Below, in pieces: positions 19,817-32,104 of a stretch of 64,000 bases of DNA. The DNA comes from Anthopleura xanthogrammica (lineage: Eukaryota > Cnidaria > Anthozoa > Actiniaria > Actiniidae). Below the pieces are notes generated by a model. That model searched no databases and was not told the origin of the DNA. It saw only the letters and a list, made by a program, of their open reading frames with translations. How positions within the stretch are numbered: position 1 is the stretch's first letter; each line of letters opens with the position of its first letter. A program made the position numbers and the translations under genes. The DNA lies in assembly GCA_964019055.1 (NCBI GenBank), contig OZ025218.1:10413486-10477485 (forward strand), given 5' to 3'.

Positions 19817-22800
19817 ATGTATATGCATCAAAAACAACATGAACCATTACAAGATGGATGGGTGGAAGTAAGATGTCTTGGAGCTGGAGGATTTGGGACT
19901 GTAATGCTATGGCAACACAAGGTAATCAAACATTCTCTGGTTTTCCTTCCACTGCAAAATGCAGCGCCCTTAATTCCCATTTAATCTGCAAGATAATTGG
20001 CAAGTTGAAAATTACAAATATCGAGTGAAAAAAAAAAATGAACTTGTATTTTCTAGCTAGTTCTCTTTTTAGAAAATAATGATATGCAAAACAAAAAAAA
20101 GTCTTTGCATTTGCACTCAATCCATTTATCTTGTAGCTGCTCAATGCACAAGATAAGTTTATCTCGTCATTAAAAGATTGAAATTCTAAACCTGAGCTAG
20201 CTGTGCCCTGAATCAGATCTGCCTAGAGGTTGTTTCAGGGGTTTGATCTGTGAGTCAGGAGTCAGCTGTGTCATAACTTAGATCAGCTCAGAGGTTGTTT
20301 CAACATTAAATAAGATAAAAAATTAACAAACAAGTCAGTTACAATTTTTTGTCAACTTTTATCAGGTTGCCAAAGAACAAATAGCAATCAAGAAGTGTCG
20401 CCTTGATCTTAACCCTCGAAACAGACAAAGATGGCAACAAGAAGTAGATATTTTGAAGAGACTGAATCATGCGAACATTGTAAAGGCCAAGGAGGTACCA
20501 GCAGCACTCGATGTCCAGGAAGGAGAGCTTCCTCTGATGGCCATGGAGTACTGCCAGGGTGGGGACCTCAGAAAGGTGACTAAAGTTTTCATCAGAAAAA
20601 ATAGACCCCGATCTTTACCTTGGCCATAATATTTTCATTTGAGTTGTATCCATAATTCATGCAGGGCTCAAAATAACGGCCCGTCAATGGTCAATGTCCG
20701 GCCAAATTTGATACTTGACCAGTCAAACATGGTCTTGAACAGACATGTTAACTGGTCATATTTGAAAAAAATGGTCATCTCGACCATCATATGATTGGCA
20801 GTTGTTTTAAGCCCTCTTCATGTGTAACTGTAACATATGAAACTATTAGACAAAGGAATCATACTCTATAGAATGACACATTGTCTGATCATATTTAACA
20901 TAAAGAGGTCTTAAGCTATTGGCTGGCTTGTGGTAGCTGTTGCCAGGTAATCTGTATAAATTTGAAATATTTTCTTACCTTTCTTATCTTTATTGTCATT
21001 TAGATTTTGAATTCACCTGATAATATATGTGGAATAAAAGAATCTGCTGTAATTAATGTTGCTGCTGACATAGGTAATGGAGTATTGTATTGGAAATATA
21101 GGCATGGAATACAGCAGGACTCGAAATAGAAAAGATAAATGGCCAGACAGTTTCTTATTTTCCACAGGATAAATAATTTTGGAGCAAAATTGTCCAACAA
21201 TTCTATTTTCCATTTGGCAGTTCAAAACTTTTTTAGCCTGACAGTAGTAAAACTTGATCTACATTCTGGCCATTGGCAGACTCCTATTTCGAGCCCTGTA
21301 CAGCTAACTCACAGATTGAATTGGGATACAGTGTGTGAGGTTTTGATGAGGGAGAGAGCCTTGATTTGAAGTTTTTTCTCAGAAAAGCCCTAAAACCAAG
21401 GGATAGATCTAAAAAACTATAATCACATATAACGCTGAGTAAGGGAATTGAATCTGAATATCACTACTCACACTGAATGGTATGGATAATGTATTTTTTT
21501 AATCCCACACAATAGAAAATACAACCAATCAGGAAGCAAGAAAGCCATTGCATATTCGTCCGCATTTCACTCTTCCCTTCCCATCAAGCACTGTGTTCTG
21601 AATCTACGCATTTGTTTTTTCTATGGTGTGGGATAAAATGGTTATACAATGGTTTCTCGTGGCATACCGTGGATATCCCACTCGTCACTTGTATTTCATT
21701 TGTATACACAGAAACTACAAGTGACTTGTGGGATATGCTATATGATATGATATATCTATGGTATGCCACTCGAAACCATTGTATAACTAGTATACATGTA
21801 TAGGTTACCCCCTACCTCCCACCCAGCCACCCCGTTCCTCTTGCATCACAGTGTAAAACCAGCCAGGGCTATAATCATTAATTATTTATCAAATGTTTTT
21901 TTTCCTTTCATTTCTTTTCTTTTTTTGTGTAGCATGTGCCATCCAGTTTCTGCATTCAATACGGATAATTCACCGAGACCTGAAACCTGAGAATATTGTC
22001 ATCAGTTATGCGAATGGAAAGGTGAGTTTGAAGAAACTTACAACCTTATCAAACAAAGAACAATAAAAAGTTAGGGACCCTTTTTTTACTGGAGATGGGG
22101 GCTTGGAATAGCTATTATTACGGATATACCGGTATGCGATATTCTTTTTTTTTTAATCATACAAGAGAAGCTATCGGGTCAATACATTGCTTGTTGTCTC
22201 ATTTGCATCTCATTTGCATGCATCTGTAATAACAGCTATTTTGAGGAAGTGTCATTCTTCAAGCTCAAGAGGTAGTGGGGGGGGGGGGGGGGGGCAACAA
22301 AAGAATTTGAGTTGCGTAGCACTTTTACAATAAACAGAGAATTATGGTGGGTTAGCCCCCAGTGGTTTAGACCCATCACTGCATTCAATAAGTTAGTTTA
22401 TTATTTTACCTTCTAAGACTCGAATACTAGATAGTTATGTCAATTTTGAGAGTTAGATATAAGAATTTTGAATTTTAGAAGTTTTGTGAAACTGCGGCAT
22501 TCCTTCCATAAAATTTTGAATGTTTTCTCACCAGCAGGTCTACAAATTGATTGATCTTGGGTATGCAAAACAGCTGGATCAAGGCAGCATGGCTACCACC
22601 TTTGTCGGTACACTTAGGTATCTGGTAAGTAAGATAACATCGGCTCATGAAATATTAATTTACACTCATTAAAACCAGGATTTTTGAGAAATTATTCAGA
22701 GAAATCTTGTATGAAACTGCAAAAGTTGTAGTAGCAAGTGATTTGATAACATGTGATGCCCACTAGTCTTGTAAATGACTCTAACTTTTATTCATTTTTG

Positions 22801-25800
22801 GTTTGTGATTATGTGTCCCTTATTTTAAGGCACCTGAGCTACTGGCAGGAAATGGTAGTTACTCCAAAACTGTAAGTGGATTATTACCATCCTGTATTCA
22901 TTCATTTAATATTTCTAAATGATTCTGCATAATATGTTGAGGAAATAGAAAATGCTTGTGCATGCTGTTTGCAGGTATAAAGCACTTACGGTTTGGCAGA
23001 ACACGAGAGAAGTGTGAGGAGAAGCATGTTGCATAACAGAATAAGGCACACACACTTTATGCTCTCATTATGCGTGTGCCCCCAACCAATCAGAACATGA
23101 GATTTATAACAGTTATTTTATAGATTAATTTTAAATTTATTATGTAATTGATTGTGTTTGGATGTTTGCAGGTGGACTACTGGAGTCTTGGTACAGTCTT
23201 ATTTGAATGTATCACTGGAAAACGTCCATTCCCAGACCTCTCTCCTGTACACTGGTATGATAATGAGTAAATGTACCGTATTCAGTTTACATCCCCATTA
23301 ATACCTCTATTGACCACAAATTATACCCCTTCTTATTTAACTCATTGATATGCATGAAGGAAAACAATTGAGATCATAACTACTGCATGGAGAGTTTAAT
23401 TGTAATTCTAATACAACAAGGCAGTGTTCATGTTGTAAACACTATAGAAGCTTTGCACCTGATCACATGATGGCAGCCATAACAGGAGGCAGGAACAATT
23501 GAATCTGGTCTAATCTGATTTACACAAGAAAGAATTCAGTTGCCCAAGGGAAAAAGACTCTTGTTGTGCCTCCTGCGATATATAACATATTCTATATAAC
23601 AAATTTCCACCAATACTACCCCTGACCCTAGAGCTACTTCTCCATACCCTAGAGCTACCTCTCAATACCCTAGAGCTACCTCTCCATACCCACTAACTCC
23701 CTTTACCCACACTGATTATGTTGGACCCAAAGATAATTACTCAACTTGCAATACTTATGGTAACTCAAGCCATGTCGTTTGTTTTGTCTCAGGCACAAAG
23801 TAATAGGACTCAAGTCAACGAAAGATATTTATGCTTATTATGATGTATCAGGTATGAGAAAGTTACTAATCACAAGGTTTTTTTACATGTGGTATACATA
23901 TTATACCATGATTTACTTCAAATGTTGGACAATTTTGTAAATCTTGTTACCATTTATAGTGTAACATGTACTAAACTTTTTATTGCTAAATTTAATCTTT
24001 TTTTGCAGATGAAGTAAAATTCTCAGCAGTATTTCCATATCCAAATTCTCTTTCTAAGTAAGTAATTTTGCTGGAGTGGATCTAGGGGAGGGGTGCAGGG
24101 GTGCGCACTCCCCCTTGATGAACTAATAACTTTTTTATGGAGAATTACTTGAAGAGGTGACTCAACAGTTTGCCCTGGACATAACACCCTGTCCTTAAAA
24201 ATCCTGCTCCTGGTTTGGTACTTTTATTTAGTGTATTGTAATTTATGGCTTGAATTTTTGCTTAATTCTAAACAATCTTTCAGGTGTTTTCAAGATAAAT
24301 TTGCAAGTCTTTTGCAGCTGCTTCTGTTGTGGGATGCAAAGCAACGCGGAGGCCAAATCCATGAGAATGGTTCACCAGAATGTTTTATTATATTACGAGA
24401 TATTGTATATACTAAAGTAAGATGACAATGAATATATATATTATCATGTTTTATTTACCTCCTCCATAGAGGGTCTGAGGAGGGTATATTGTGTAGTTCC
24501 AGAAAATATCCATACCTTCCTTATGAAGGGGGATTAGAATTTCCAAAGGGTGGGGAGGGTCTGAGGAGGTTATACTGGAAAATATCCATACCTCCTCCAT
24601 GGAGGGGGATTGGGATTTCAGGGTCTGAGGAGGGTATACTTTGTAGTTCCAGAAATAATCCAGTCTCCCTGATTAGCTTTAGTACTTGTGCTAAGCTAGA
24701 AGATTTTGAGACGGTAATAAAGTTATTATTATCATACCTCCCCCCCCCTCTCCCCAACAGAAGGGGTTTGTTGTTAAACCTCCCTCTATCACATTCTATA
24801 TATATGTATTTTAATCCATATTTTTTATTAGGTCATACATATATTCTGTGTATTTACATGCACATTGTTAACTTATGAAGTCACACAGAAAGACAAGTAA
24901 GTGTTTGTATTTATTGGGAACCCTGTGTTGGCTCTACCACAGGAAATCCATATCCCTGATTATAATGTTATATCATTCATTTGATAGGCTTGATGATATA
25001 AATGTCAAGATTTATGAAGATACAGGCATTGCAGCTGAGGATCAAGAAATAATCACTTCTGCTGGGGAAGAAATTTCAACTGACTCATCAATGATGGATT
25101 TCGTTAATACTGATGTAATTATCTTCATATTGTATTCTCATTTCTACTTGTTTTCCACAAAAACATGTTTGAAATTCTGCTATAAATTATTGGCTCATCC
25201 ATCCATCCATCCATCCATCCATCCATCCATCCATCCATCCATCCATCCATCCATCCATCCATCCATCCATCCATCCATCCATCCATCCATCCATCCATCC
25301 ATCCATCCATCCATCCATCCATCCATCCATCCATCCATCCATCCATCCATCCATCCATCCATCCATCCATCCATCCATCCATCCATCCATCCATCCATCC
25401 ATCCATCCATCCATCCATCCATCCATCCATCCATCCATCCATCCATCCATCCATCCATCCATCCATCCATCCATCCATCCATCCATCCATCCATCCATCC
25501 ATCCATCCATCCATCCATCCATCCATCCATCCATCCATCCATCCATCCATCCATTCATTCATTCATTAGTCTTATCCTATCCTATCTTATCCCATTTCAT
25601 TCTATTCATTTAACCATTCATTGTATTTATCGTTTCTCATATGGTATATATTTTTCATTACAGGATGAAACCCAGTCAATCTTGTTCCTCTTTTCCAAAA
25701 GCGAAGTCCCCAGATCTCCTCGACCTCTTTTAACTCTCCCCTCAACAATCAAATCAATTGGTAAGATTATTAATTGACCTCTACCTTAGGCATAATGCTT

Positions 25801-28800
25801 TCCCATTTCAGACGACGCGTCATTCTCTTGAGAATAAGATTTATTTTTGTTTGAGTTGTATCAATATTCATGTGTCTTCTCATGTGCAACCATTAAACAA
25901 AGAAATGATACTCTAGGGAATGACACGTGGTCTGAAATAGGAAAACATAATGCCCACACAGAAAAGGTAAAACCTGTTTTATCTGTGTCTAGTAGGTGAT
26001 TGATAACTGCTCAAAGTGGTATCAATGATTCTCATGAACTCATTACGAGCCTGCAGTGAATGGTAAACACCTCACTCCAGCAACGTTTTAAAAGCCAATT
26101 TTAACAGAATATTTAAATGTCTTTTTTCTAGTGACGGAATCGAAAACTCTCCTTTCATACCCTGTAAGTAGTAATCTCTTTTTAACAACACTTTTTGCTT
26201 ATGTTTATTCATGATTGATATAGTTAACACAGTGTGACATATATATCCCTGCTATCCAAATTAACTTTTTACATGTTAGCCAATAAAGATGCTTTCAGAC
26301 CCAGCCATGTTGAAACTGGGTCTGAAACATCATGTTATTCAAACATGTTGTTCAAAGGAAAGGTTGTAATAACACTTGCATCCTTTCTTCATTTTCATCT
26401 GTTAAGGAACAGAAACGAGTTCATGCAGAAGCTTTAACATTTTGTCAAGAACTAGTAGGAAGTTACCAGAACCTGATGCAGGCACACAGGACTATCCTGT
26501 AAGTAGAACTACACTGTGCTACTACTGACATTCGATCAAGAAATCAATATTGCTTGCAGTAGATTATTGGTGGGCTATTCATAAACTAAAAACGATTGTT
26601 GCTTAGTTAGTAAAGGGGAACTATGATTGTTGGTAGTAGAGTTTCAAGTAGAGTTTTTTGGGTTTCTCCTGTGATTCAAGTGTTTTTCTCCGGGTTCTCT
26701 GCTTTCTTCCCCTGGCATAACCCAACATGCTTACTGCAATTCTCAATATTCTGCGAATTCCGACATTTCAACAGCTTGTTGGGAAATTGTTTTTTGCTGC
26801 TGTCAATCAAAACTAATCAGTCGGTACCTTTTATATGTTTGACTGGTGGCAGTGAAAAACAAATTCCAACGGGCAACTCGCAACTACCGAGTTCGCAGAA
26901 TATTGAGAACCGCAGTAATTCACATTCGGCCAACGAGTTAGCCAAATCCTGACTTAGATCAGCCCAGATGTTATTTTATGCAGGGTTCATTAAAATTTGA
27001 AGGTATTAATTAAGGTATATTGAGAAGGTCGTAGGTAGCAATGGTGTATCCGCAAATGTATGCGCATTTCGTAAAACGTGATGATGATATTTGCGCAATA
27101 TAAGTTAATCAATGATAACAATATCCGGCTATTAACCGATATATACCTGTTCACATTGCTATTTATTTTTGTTTAACTTCAAATGGCAAATGGCATTAAC
27201 TAGCCTGTAATCCACACATTCCAAAACGTACATTAACGAGAACCTTTTTTTAATCTACTTTTCTTCTGTTTTTTTTTTAGAAAACAAATGTTAAAATTGA
27301 ATTCAAAGTTGAGCCAACTAAGATCAACGTTATCAAGTGACTGTATCAAACTACAAGAACGACTGGAATTCTGCCGAGAAAGGTTTGTAAAACTATCTAC
27401 GTTACGCCTAGCAATTCTTAACTGAACCGAGTGGGTTGGGCTTTGCCATTTGTTCGTGCGGTAGACTCGCACCCAGTTTGTCATTCATTTCGGTCAATTC
27501 ACATTATAATATTTTTTCATTTTCTAATAGTCTAGATACTGATAAAGAGTGCTATTCAGACGTTGTGGTTGATATACAAGGTAAAAAAAAATTGTAATTT
27601 GGAACTGCATTTTAGTGTAGTGTACGTACGATAACCATTCTTATGGGAAGCCATTTCAATGTTACGGCATGTCGTACCATGTATGTGCTGTAAGTCAGTA
27701 CCGTATGTTTCCCATTCATACCAAAACCGTTCTTATTCTGATGAATACTTTCCTTTCCTTTACCAGGAAATGAAAAGTTGTTGAAGTCATGGAAAGAAGC
27801 AGAAAAAACGTATTTTGAATTTGATAAGGTAAGAGAAGTCACGGTAACGGTCACGGCACGTCGTAACTTCTCCTGACGTTGTGGTACGCGAACATGTTCA
27901 AGTTTCCATATTATAGACGTCTTTGGCTTGGGCGTAATGCTTTCCCATTTCAGACTACGTGTCATTCTCTTGAGAACAAGATTCTTTGTTTGAGTTATAT
28001 CCATATTCATGTGTGTTCTGATGCACATCCTTTAAACAAAGGTATGATACTCAAGGGAATGACACGTGGTCTGAAATGCCAAAACCTTACGCCCAAGCCA
28101 AAGATATCCATAGCAGACCCAATAACAGTTCATGCCTCTTCTGTTAAATGTTCTAGTCTTACATCACATCAGTTGAGAAGATTGCATTAAACGTGCAGGC
28201 CCAAGTACTTGAGATTCAAAAAATACCATTCAACCAATCACAGACGATTAATCCGATACAAGAACTGTAAGTACTTATCCCCTTGAGTATTATTTCTTTT
28301 ATGGACCCTTTTACTTTGGGTGTAATGTTTTCCCATTTCAGACCACATGTCATTCCCTTGAGTATTATTTCTTTTAAGGACCCTCTTACTTTGGGCGTAA
28401 TGTTTTCCCATTTCAAACCACGTGTTATTCTCTAGAGAATAAGATTCTTTGAGTCGTAACCATATTCATGTGTCTTCTCGTGTGCAACCATTAGGGAAAA
28501 AGAAATAATACTCAAGGGAATGACATGTGGTCTGAAATGCGAAAACGTTACGCCCAAAGTAAAAGGGTCCATAAAAGAAATAATACTCAAGGGAATGACA
28601 TGTGGTCTGAAATGGGAAAACATTACGCCCAAGGTGAAGAGGTTTGTTGGGGTAAACACCTGATATATTAAAGTGTTGTTGTCCATTGAATGATTAGGTA
28701 TGATGCCGCCCGACAAGCCTACGAAGATCTAAAGCAAAGAAACTTATCATGTAAGTAGCGAATTGAAGTATCAATGCAGTCTGTCGGTATAAGAATTATC

Positions 28801-30267
28801 TCTCCCTTCTTATTCATGTCTTATTAGATTCTGTGTTTGTAATCCAACAGGTTACGATCAAAAAATGGCAGATTGCAGCAAGATAGCTGAGGTTGTTGTT
28901 AAATGTTTAACGAAAAGAGAAAAAGCTGTCAAAGAGATGTTTGGACACGTGAGGTAAGACAGGGCACTCTAAGCATTTCATGTCATCATCATCATCACCA
29001 TCATCATCACCATTATCGTCAACAGTGATAATCAACCTTATTATCATCATCGTCAACATCAGTCATCAATACCATCAGTCGTCGTGGTATCATTATTATT
29101 CTTCATCATTGTCACCATCGTCAGTCATCATCATCATCATAATTGCCTTCTTTTTGAAGGGACGTGTTACTGTTACTGATCTTTTTTATAACTACGTTAG
29201 ACGTATTCTTCAATGTACAAGACAAATTCAAGTTATCATTCCTAAAGTAGAGGAAGAGACGCGGAAAATATGGAAACACAAAGAACGCGTAACACAGGTA
29301 GGTCGTCCCTTTAACCTTCCTTCCCTTTTCCTTCCCTTCCCTCTTCCTTTTCTTCACCTTTTTCTTTATCTTGCTTTCCTTTTTCGTTTATTTTCCTTCC
29401 ATTCCTTTCCCCTTCCTCTTTGCTTCTTCTTCCTCCTCCTTCTCCTCCTCCTCTTTCTATGGGTTTTGTTTCGTCCCAAGCCTATTCTAACACTTCCCCT
29501 TTCAACCCTTTGCTAAGTTACCCTTTCATAGATATGGACTTGGTTTGTGGTTTTTGTTTTTTAGATCCAGAAACGAAGACAGTACGACATTTGGTCATTA
29601 ATAAATCAAAAGGTATTGATAGAAATAAATAAAATTAGTATATAGAACCCATCCTCTTACAGCGATAGCTTGAGTGTTATCTGCTTAGTTTAGCCCTATT
29701 TGAATCATCCTCATCTCCCTAACTCTCCTAATTCTTTATACGGCTCAGTTGGATCATGTAACCACAGCAACACGGCATTCATTGGAATCTTACAACAGGT
29801 TTGTCATGTCCAAAAAATTGAAACTTTTTTTGTAATTTTGAAATGCCTTTATCTTAATACTCGATTTTGTTTTTCTTGTCTAATGGAAGTGAGGATTCCT
29901 CGGAACTCATGCAACAAAGCTACAGAAGTATGGAAAAGTGAGTTTCATCATGCATGCTGCTTCCTTCCTTCTAGTTTTTATAACGATGACAAATTTTGAG
30001 GTTTTCTTTTATTTATTTTCTTCTAGGTTTTCTGGTTTATTCCAGTCAATCAGACTCGAGCACGATCCTATCCGCACACCACAGGTAATGTTGTTTTTCT
30101 TTTCTAATCTTACCGTAGAAAAACAGCAATTACACTTCATCTTTATCTTTATCCTTTTGCATTAAATGTCGTCTTATTTCCTTCATTGTTATCTTCTTTT
30201 ACAGAAGTTAGATTGGAGTTTTCTTGATCCTCACGATGGAACTCCGGACGAGGAAAAGGATTCTTAA
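19817..30267 (+). CDS. I-kappa-B kinase (IKK alpha/beta type), 727 aa
   Basis: There are 27 exons with GT-AG borders, and the phase closes to 728 codons: 19817-19921, 20366-20575, 21004-21073, 21933-22021, 22538-22624, 22830-22871, 23172-23254, 23793-23851, 24009-24057, 24284-24416, 24832-24896, 24988-25114, 25664-25760, 26132-26163, 26407-26498, 27281-27382, 27531-27580, 27767-27828, 28157-28266, 28698-28750, 28851-28953, 29201-29297, 29565-29612, 29749-29798, 29890-29937, 30027-30084, 30205-30267. The kinase domain has the Gly loop LGAGGFGTV (21-29), Lys44, HRDLKPEN (142-149), DLG (164-166, as in IKKs) and APE (188-190). The activation loop reads S175-x-x-x-T179, where human IKK beta has S-x-x-x-S. 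A ubiquitin-like domain follows at about 310-400, then a helical scaffold/dimerisation region. LDWSFL (709-714) is the NEMO-binding motif. The length is close to the human proteins (745 and 756 aa). It phosphorylates I-kappa-B in the cytoplasm. Alpha versus beta assignment is not meaningful here. Confidence 0.96.
20217..20310 (-). repeat. Dispersed relative of the 57-bp PTEN-intron repeat
   Basis: The sequence reads gaggttgtttcagg, then gatctgtgagtca, then cttagatcagctcagaggtt, which is the reverse complement of the 11713-11975 unit with changes. It lies in IKK intron 1. Confidence 0.65.
21501..21787. mobile_element. Composite MITE: TIR element plus abutting hairpin
   Basis: This lies in IKK intron 3. 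The first part, 21501-21635, has TIRs AATCCCACACAATAGAAAA and TTTTTTCTATGGTGTGGGAT and contains an AACCAATCAGG CCAAT box. The second part, 21641-21787, is a hairpin with arms gttatacaatggtttctcgt and, inverted, cgaaaccattgtataac. The two parts are separated by only a few bases. Confidence 0.75.
22112..22237. mobile_element. Foldback MITE family F, copy 2
   Basis: This lies in IKK intron 4. The right half (gtctcatttgcatgcatctg, then taataacagctatt) matches the copy at 16948-17070. The left half has partly degenerated. It is followed by an 18-base G run at about 22277. Confidence 0.7.
24456..24660 (+). repeat. Dispersed GGA-rich repeat, two units
   Basis: This lies in IKK intron 10. It contains gggtggggagggtctgagga and tccatggagggggattggga, the same family as 10885-10980 and 33601-33800. 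Confidence 0.75.
25195..25554 (+). repeat. (ATCC)n microsatellite, about 90 uninterrupted copies
   Basis: A pure tetranucleotide array of about 359 bp in IKK intron 12. All six frames stay open, as Ser-Ile-His-Pro on the plus strand and Gly-Trp-Met-Asp on the minus strand. None of these frames is a gene. Confidence 0.98.
25787..25955. mobile_element. MITE family H, copy in IKK intron 13
   Basis: The ends contain aggcataatgctttcccatt and the inverted equivalent aaaacataatgccc, with arms of about 45 bp including tgacacgtggtctgaaata. Relatives lie at 27920-28104 and 28278-28645, with partial ones near 20615-20890, 30510-30580 and 38880. Confidence 0.8.
26637..26735 (+). repeat. SINE core fragment
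   Basis: This lies in IKK intron 15. It contains gtttttctccgggttctctg and then ctttcttcccctggcataac. The same core appears at 39357-39500 and 56823-56895, and inverted at about 38478-38530. It has no tRNA head, so it is a 5'-truncated copy. Confidence 0.6.
27920..28104. mobile_element. MITE family H, near-intact copy
   Basis: This lies in IKK intron 18. The arms of about 55 bp start tctttggcttgggcgtaatg on the left and end cgcccaagccaaaga on the right, with tgacacgtggtctgaaatgc inside the right arm. It ends about 50 bp before exon 19. Confidence 0.85.
28278..28645. mobile_element. Nested family H palindrome with duplicated arms
   Basis: This lies in IKK intron 19. Each arm contains two successive copies of the family H end (ctttgggcgtaatgttttcc, then cccttgagtattatttcttt), and the right half is the reverse complement. 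The total palindrome is about 370 bp with a spacer of about 60 bp. Confidence 0.85.
28979..29150 (+). repeat. TCATCA-rich microsatellite
   Basis: This lies in IKK intron 21. It is an irregular array of CATCAT and CACCAT words that ends about 50 bp before exon 22. Confidence 0.85.
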
Positions 30268-30940
30268 CAAGTCGGAATACAATTGACAGAACTTATGCCA
30301 AATTGGAGAATGGTATCAGGAATTACTATTGAAAGTCATCAGTAATGGCTCGTTGTAGTCTTAGCTAACGACAAAAAAGAGCTTATTTAGAGAGAACTGC
30401 GAAAGAAGTCAATCTTCTGAGAAGCATTTTTGATAAAAATATTGCCCAAGGGTTGAATGCAAAAACCTCGTCTTCAACTACACTATGTACAAAGTATCTA
30501 TATGTATCTTCTCGGGCTTAGTGCTGGTAAAGAAAGAAATAATACTCAAGGAAATGCCATGCTGGCTGAAATAATCCACAAGACAGTGTTCAGTGTACTC
30601 TCTGCTTCAACTTAAAAGCAGTATATTATAGGTAGAGTTGTATTTATATTTTATCTCTTATTTCTATCTCTTATTTTTATATCCAATCATAGTCGTCTCC
30701 AAAACAATCGACTCTAAGAAAGCTAATTTACGTGTCATGTACAAACCGTAGAGAAAAAAAATCTGAATGAAATTTCATGTAAAGTGTTGTTCTTTGATCT
30801 TCCCAGGCTCTGTTTAAAAAATGAAAAAAAGAAAAAAAGAAGGGGATCAGAGGGGGGTGGTGTTGTAGGGCGAAAACCTTTGCTCTCTCACTAGCGGTCT
30901 TATGTTCAGAGCATGCGTATACATTGTTATGTAATCCAAG
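30268..30940. other. IKK 3' end and SDHAF2 promoter spacer
   Basis: The genes are tandem on the same strand with 673 bp between coding regions. A partial family H MITE end (aataatactcaaggaaatgc) lies near 30540. I see no other gene. Confidence 0.5.
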
Positions 30941-30950
30941 ATGGCGGCAG
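30936..30950 (+). promoter_or_regulatory. YY1-type element overlapping the SDHAF2 start codon
   Basis: The sequence CCAAGATGGCGGCAG contains AAGATGGCGGC. This matches the known YY1 consensus that often spans the initiator or start codon of nuclear-encoded mitochondrial genes. Here it includes the ATG at 30941. Confidence 0.6.
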
Positions 30951-31671
30951 CATTGAGAACATTTTCGCGAATTTCTTCTCTTTTTGCGCTCAGAAATAAG
31001 TTATCATTCCAACAAATGAATATACAGCCTCGGTTTTTAATTCCTGTAAGGCTTTATTCTGATAAAATCGTAGATCCACCATATTTAGGGCCGCCAGTAC
31101 CTAACTATAGACACAGAGAAGATGAAACATTGGAGTTAAAAAAATCACGATTGTTGTATCAGAGCAGGTGAGCTTGTATTCTGTTGAAAATACCTTCAAT
31201 AATGTTATATTCGATTGGAATTATCATGAAAATTGTTGTTCTAAATTGGAATGTTCAATTGCAAGATATTTGGTTACGCATTTTACTGCTACATGTTTGG
31301 GATTTTACGAAATATCAGCTGTTTGTTGTCTGTTATGTAAGCTTAATAATTTTTTTTTTTTAAATATGTAAGCTTCAACTTTACATTTTTCCATTACTAG
31401 GAAGAGAGGTATGCTTGAGAATGGTCTTCTTTTAAGCACATTTGCAAGCAAACATCTTGACGAGCTGGATGAAGAGTCACTTGAGATGTATGACAAGATC
31501 ATCAACCAGCCATCGAATGACTGGGATTTGTATTACTGGATGACGGGCAATACGCCAACCCCAGAGGAGTACAATAATACTGTTATGGACATGTTAAAGG
31601 AACATGCAAGAAACGAGCAAAGAGATGTGCGGCTTCAACAGCCAGATCTGAAACAAGATGAAAGATATTAA
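30941..31671 (+). CDS. SDHAF2: Succinate dehydrogenase assembly factor 2, 165 aa
   Basis: Two exons, 30941-31167 and 31401-31671, with the phase closing to 166 codons. Residues 1-40 are Arg/Ser/Leu-rich without acidic residues ([20 protein letters not shown]), a mitochondrial targeting signal. The second exon starts with the family signature [12 protein letters not shown], followed by the [21 protein letters not shown] stretch and YYW, the conserved SDHAF2/Sdh5 core that binds SDHA and promotes covalent FAD attachment in the matrix. The length matches the human protein (about 166 aa). An AATAAA signal lies near 31825. Exon 2, but not exon 1, is duplicated at 46748-47018, because the tandem duplication begins inside the intron (about 31339). 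Confidence 0.96.
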
Positions 31672-32104
31672 ATGAATGCATGAATTGGATGGGATTGAAA
31701 ACAGCTGTTTTATTTAGCATTATTATTATTTGTAAATATCTTATGGAAAAAATTGGAAACGTAAAGATGTGTGATTCTAGTTCATCAAAAAAATTGTAAA
31801 ATTTCTTGCAAAAAAATTATTTTGAAAATAAATAACAATGTTAGAATATTGGGTTGCCTGTGTAATAAGGGTACCGTTTACTCTGGGTACGAGGTTGCTT
31901 GGGAGACCAAAAACAGCAACAAGTTTGACTTCTTGTCAAAGTTTGGAGCCGAAAAAACTCCTTTTTAAAAATTATTTCGACGGGAATACACGCACTTTCA
32001 ACCAATGTGGCAAGCCTTCTTGGATATGTATCACATTATGCTTAAATTTAAGGCATTTGAAGAGTGTTTGGTTTGATTTTGGCGCGAAATATGAACGATA
32101 TACG

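Noticed and set aside
24875..25777. Open frames of Ser-Ile-His-Pro (plus strand) and Gly-Trp-Met-Asp (minus strand)
   Set aside because: They are readings of the (ATCC)n microsatellite in IKK intron 12. Only the flanking IKK exons in this stretch are coding.
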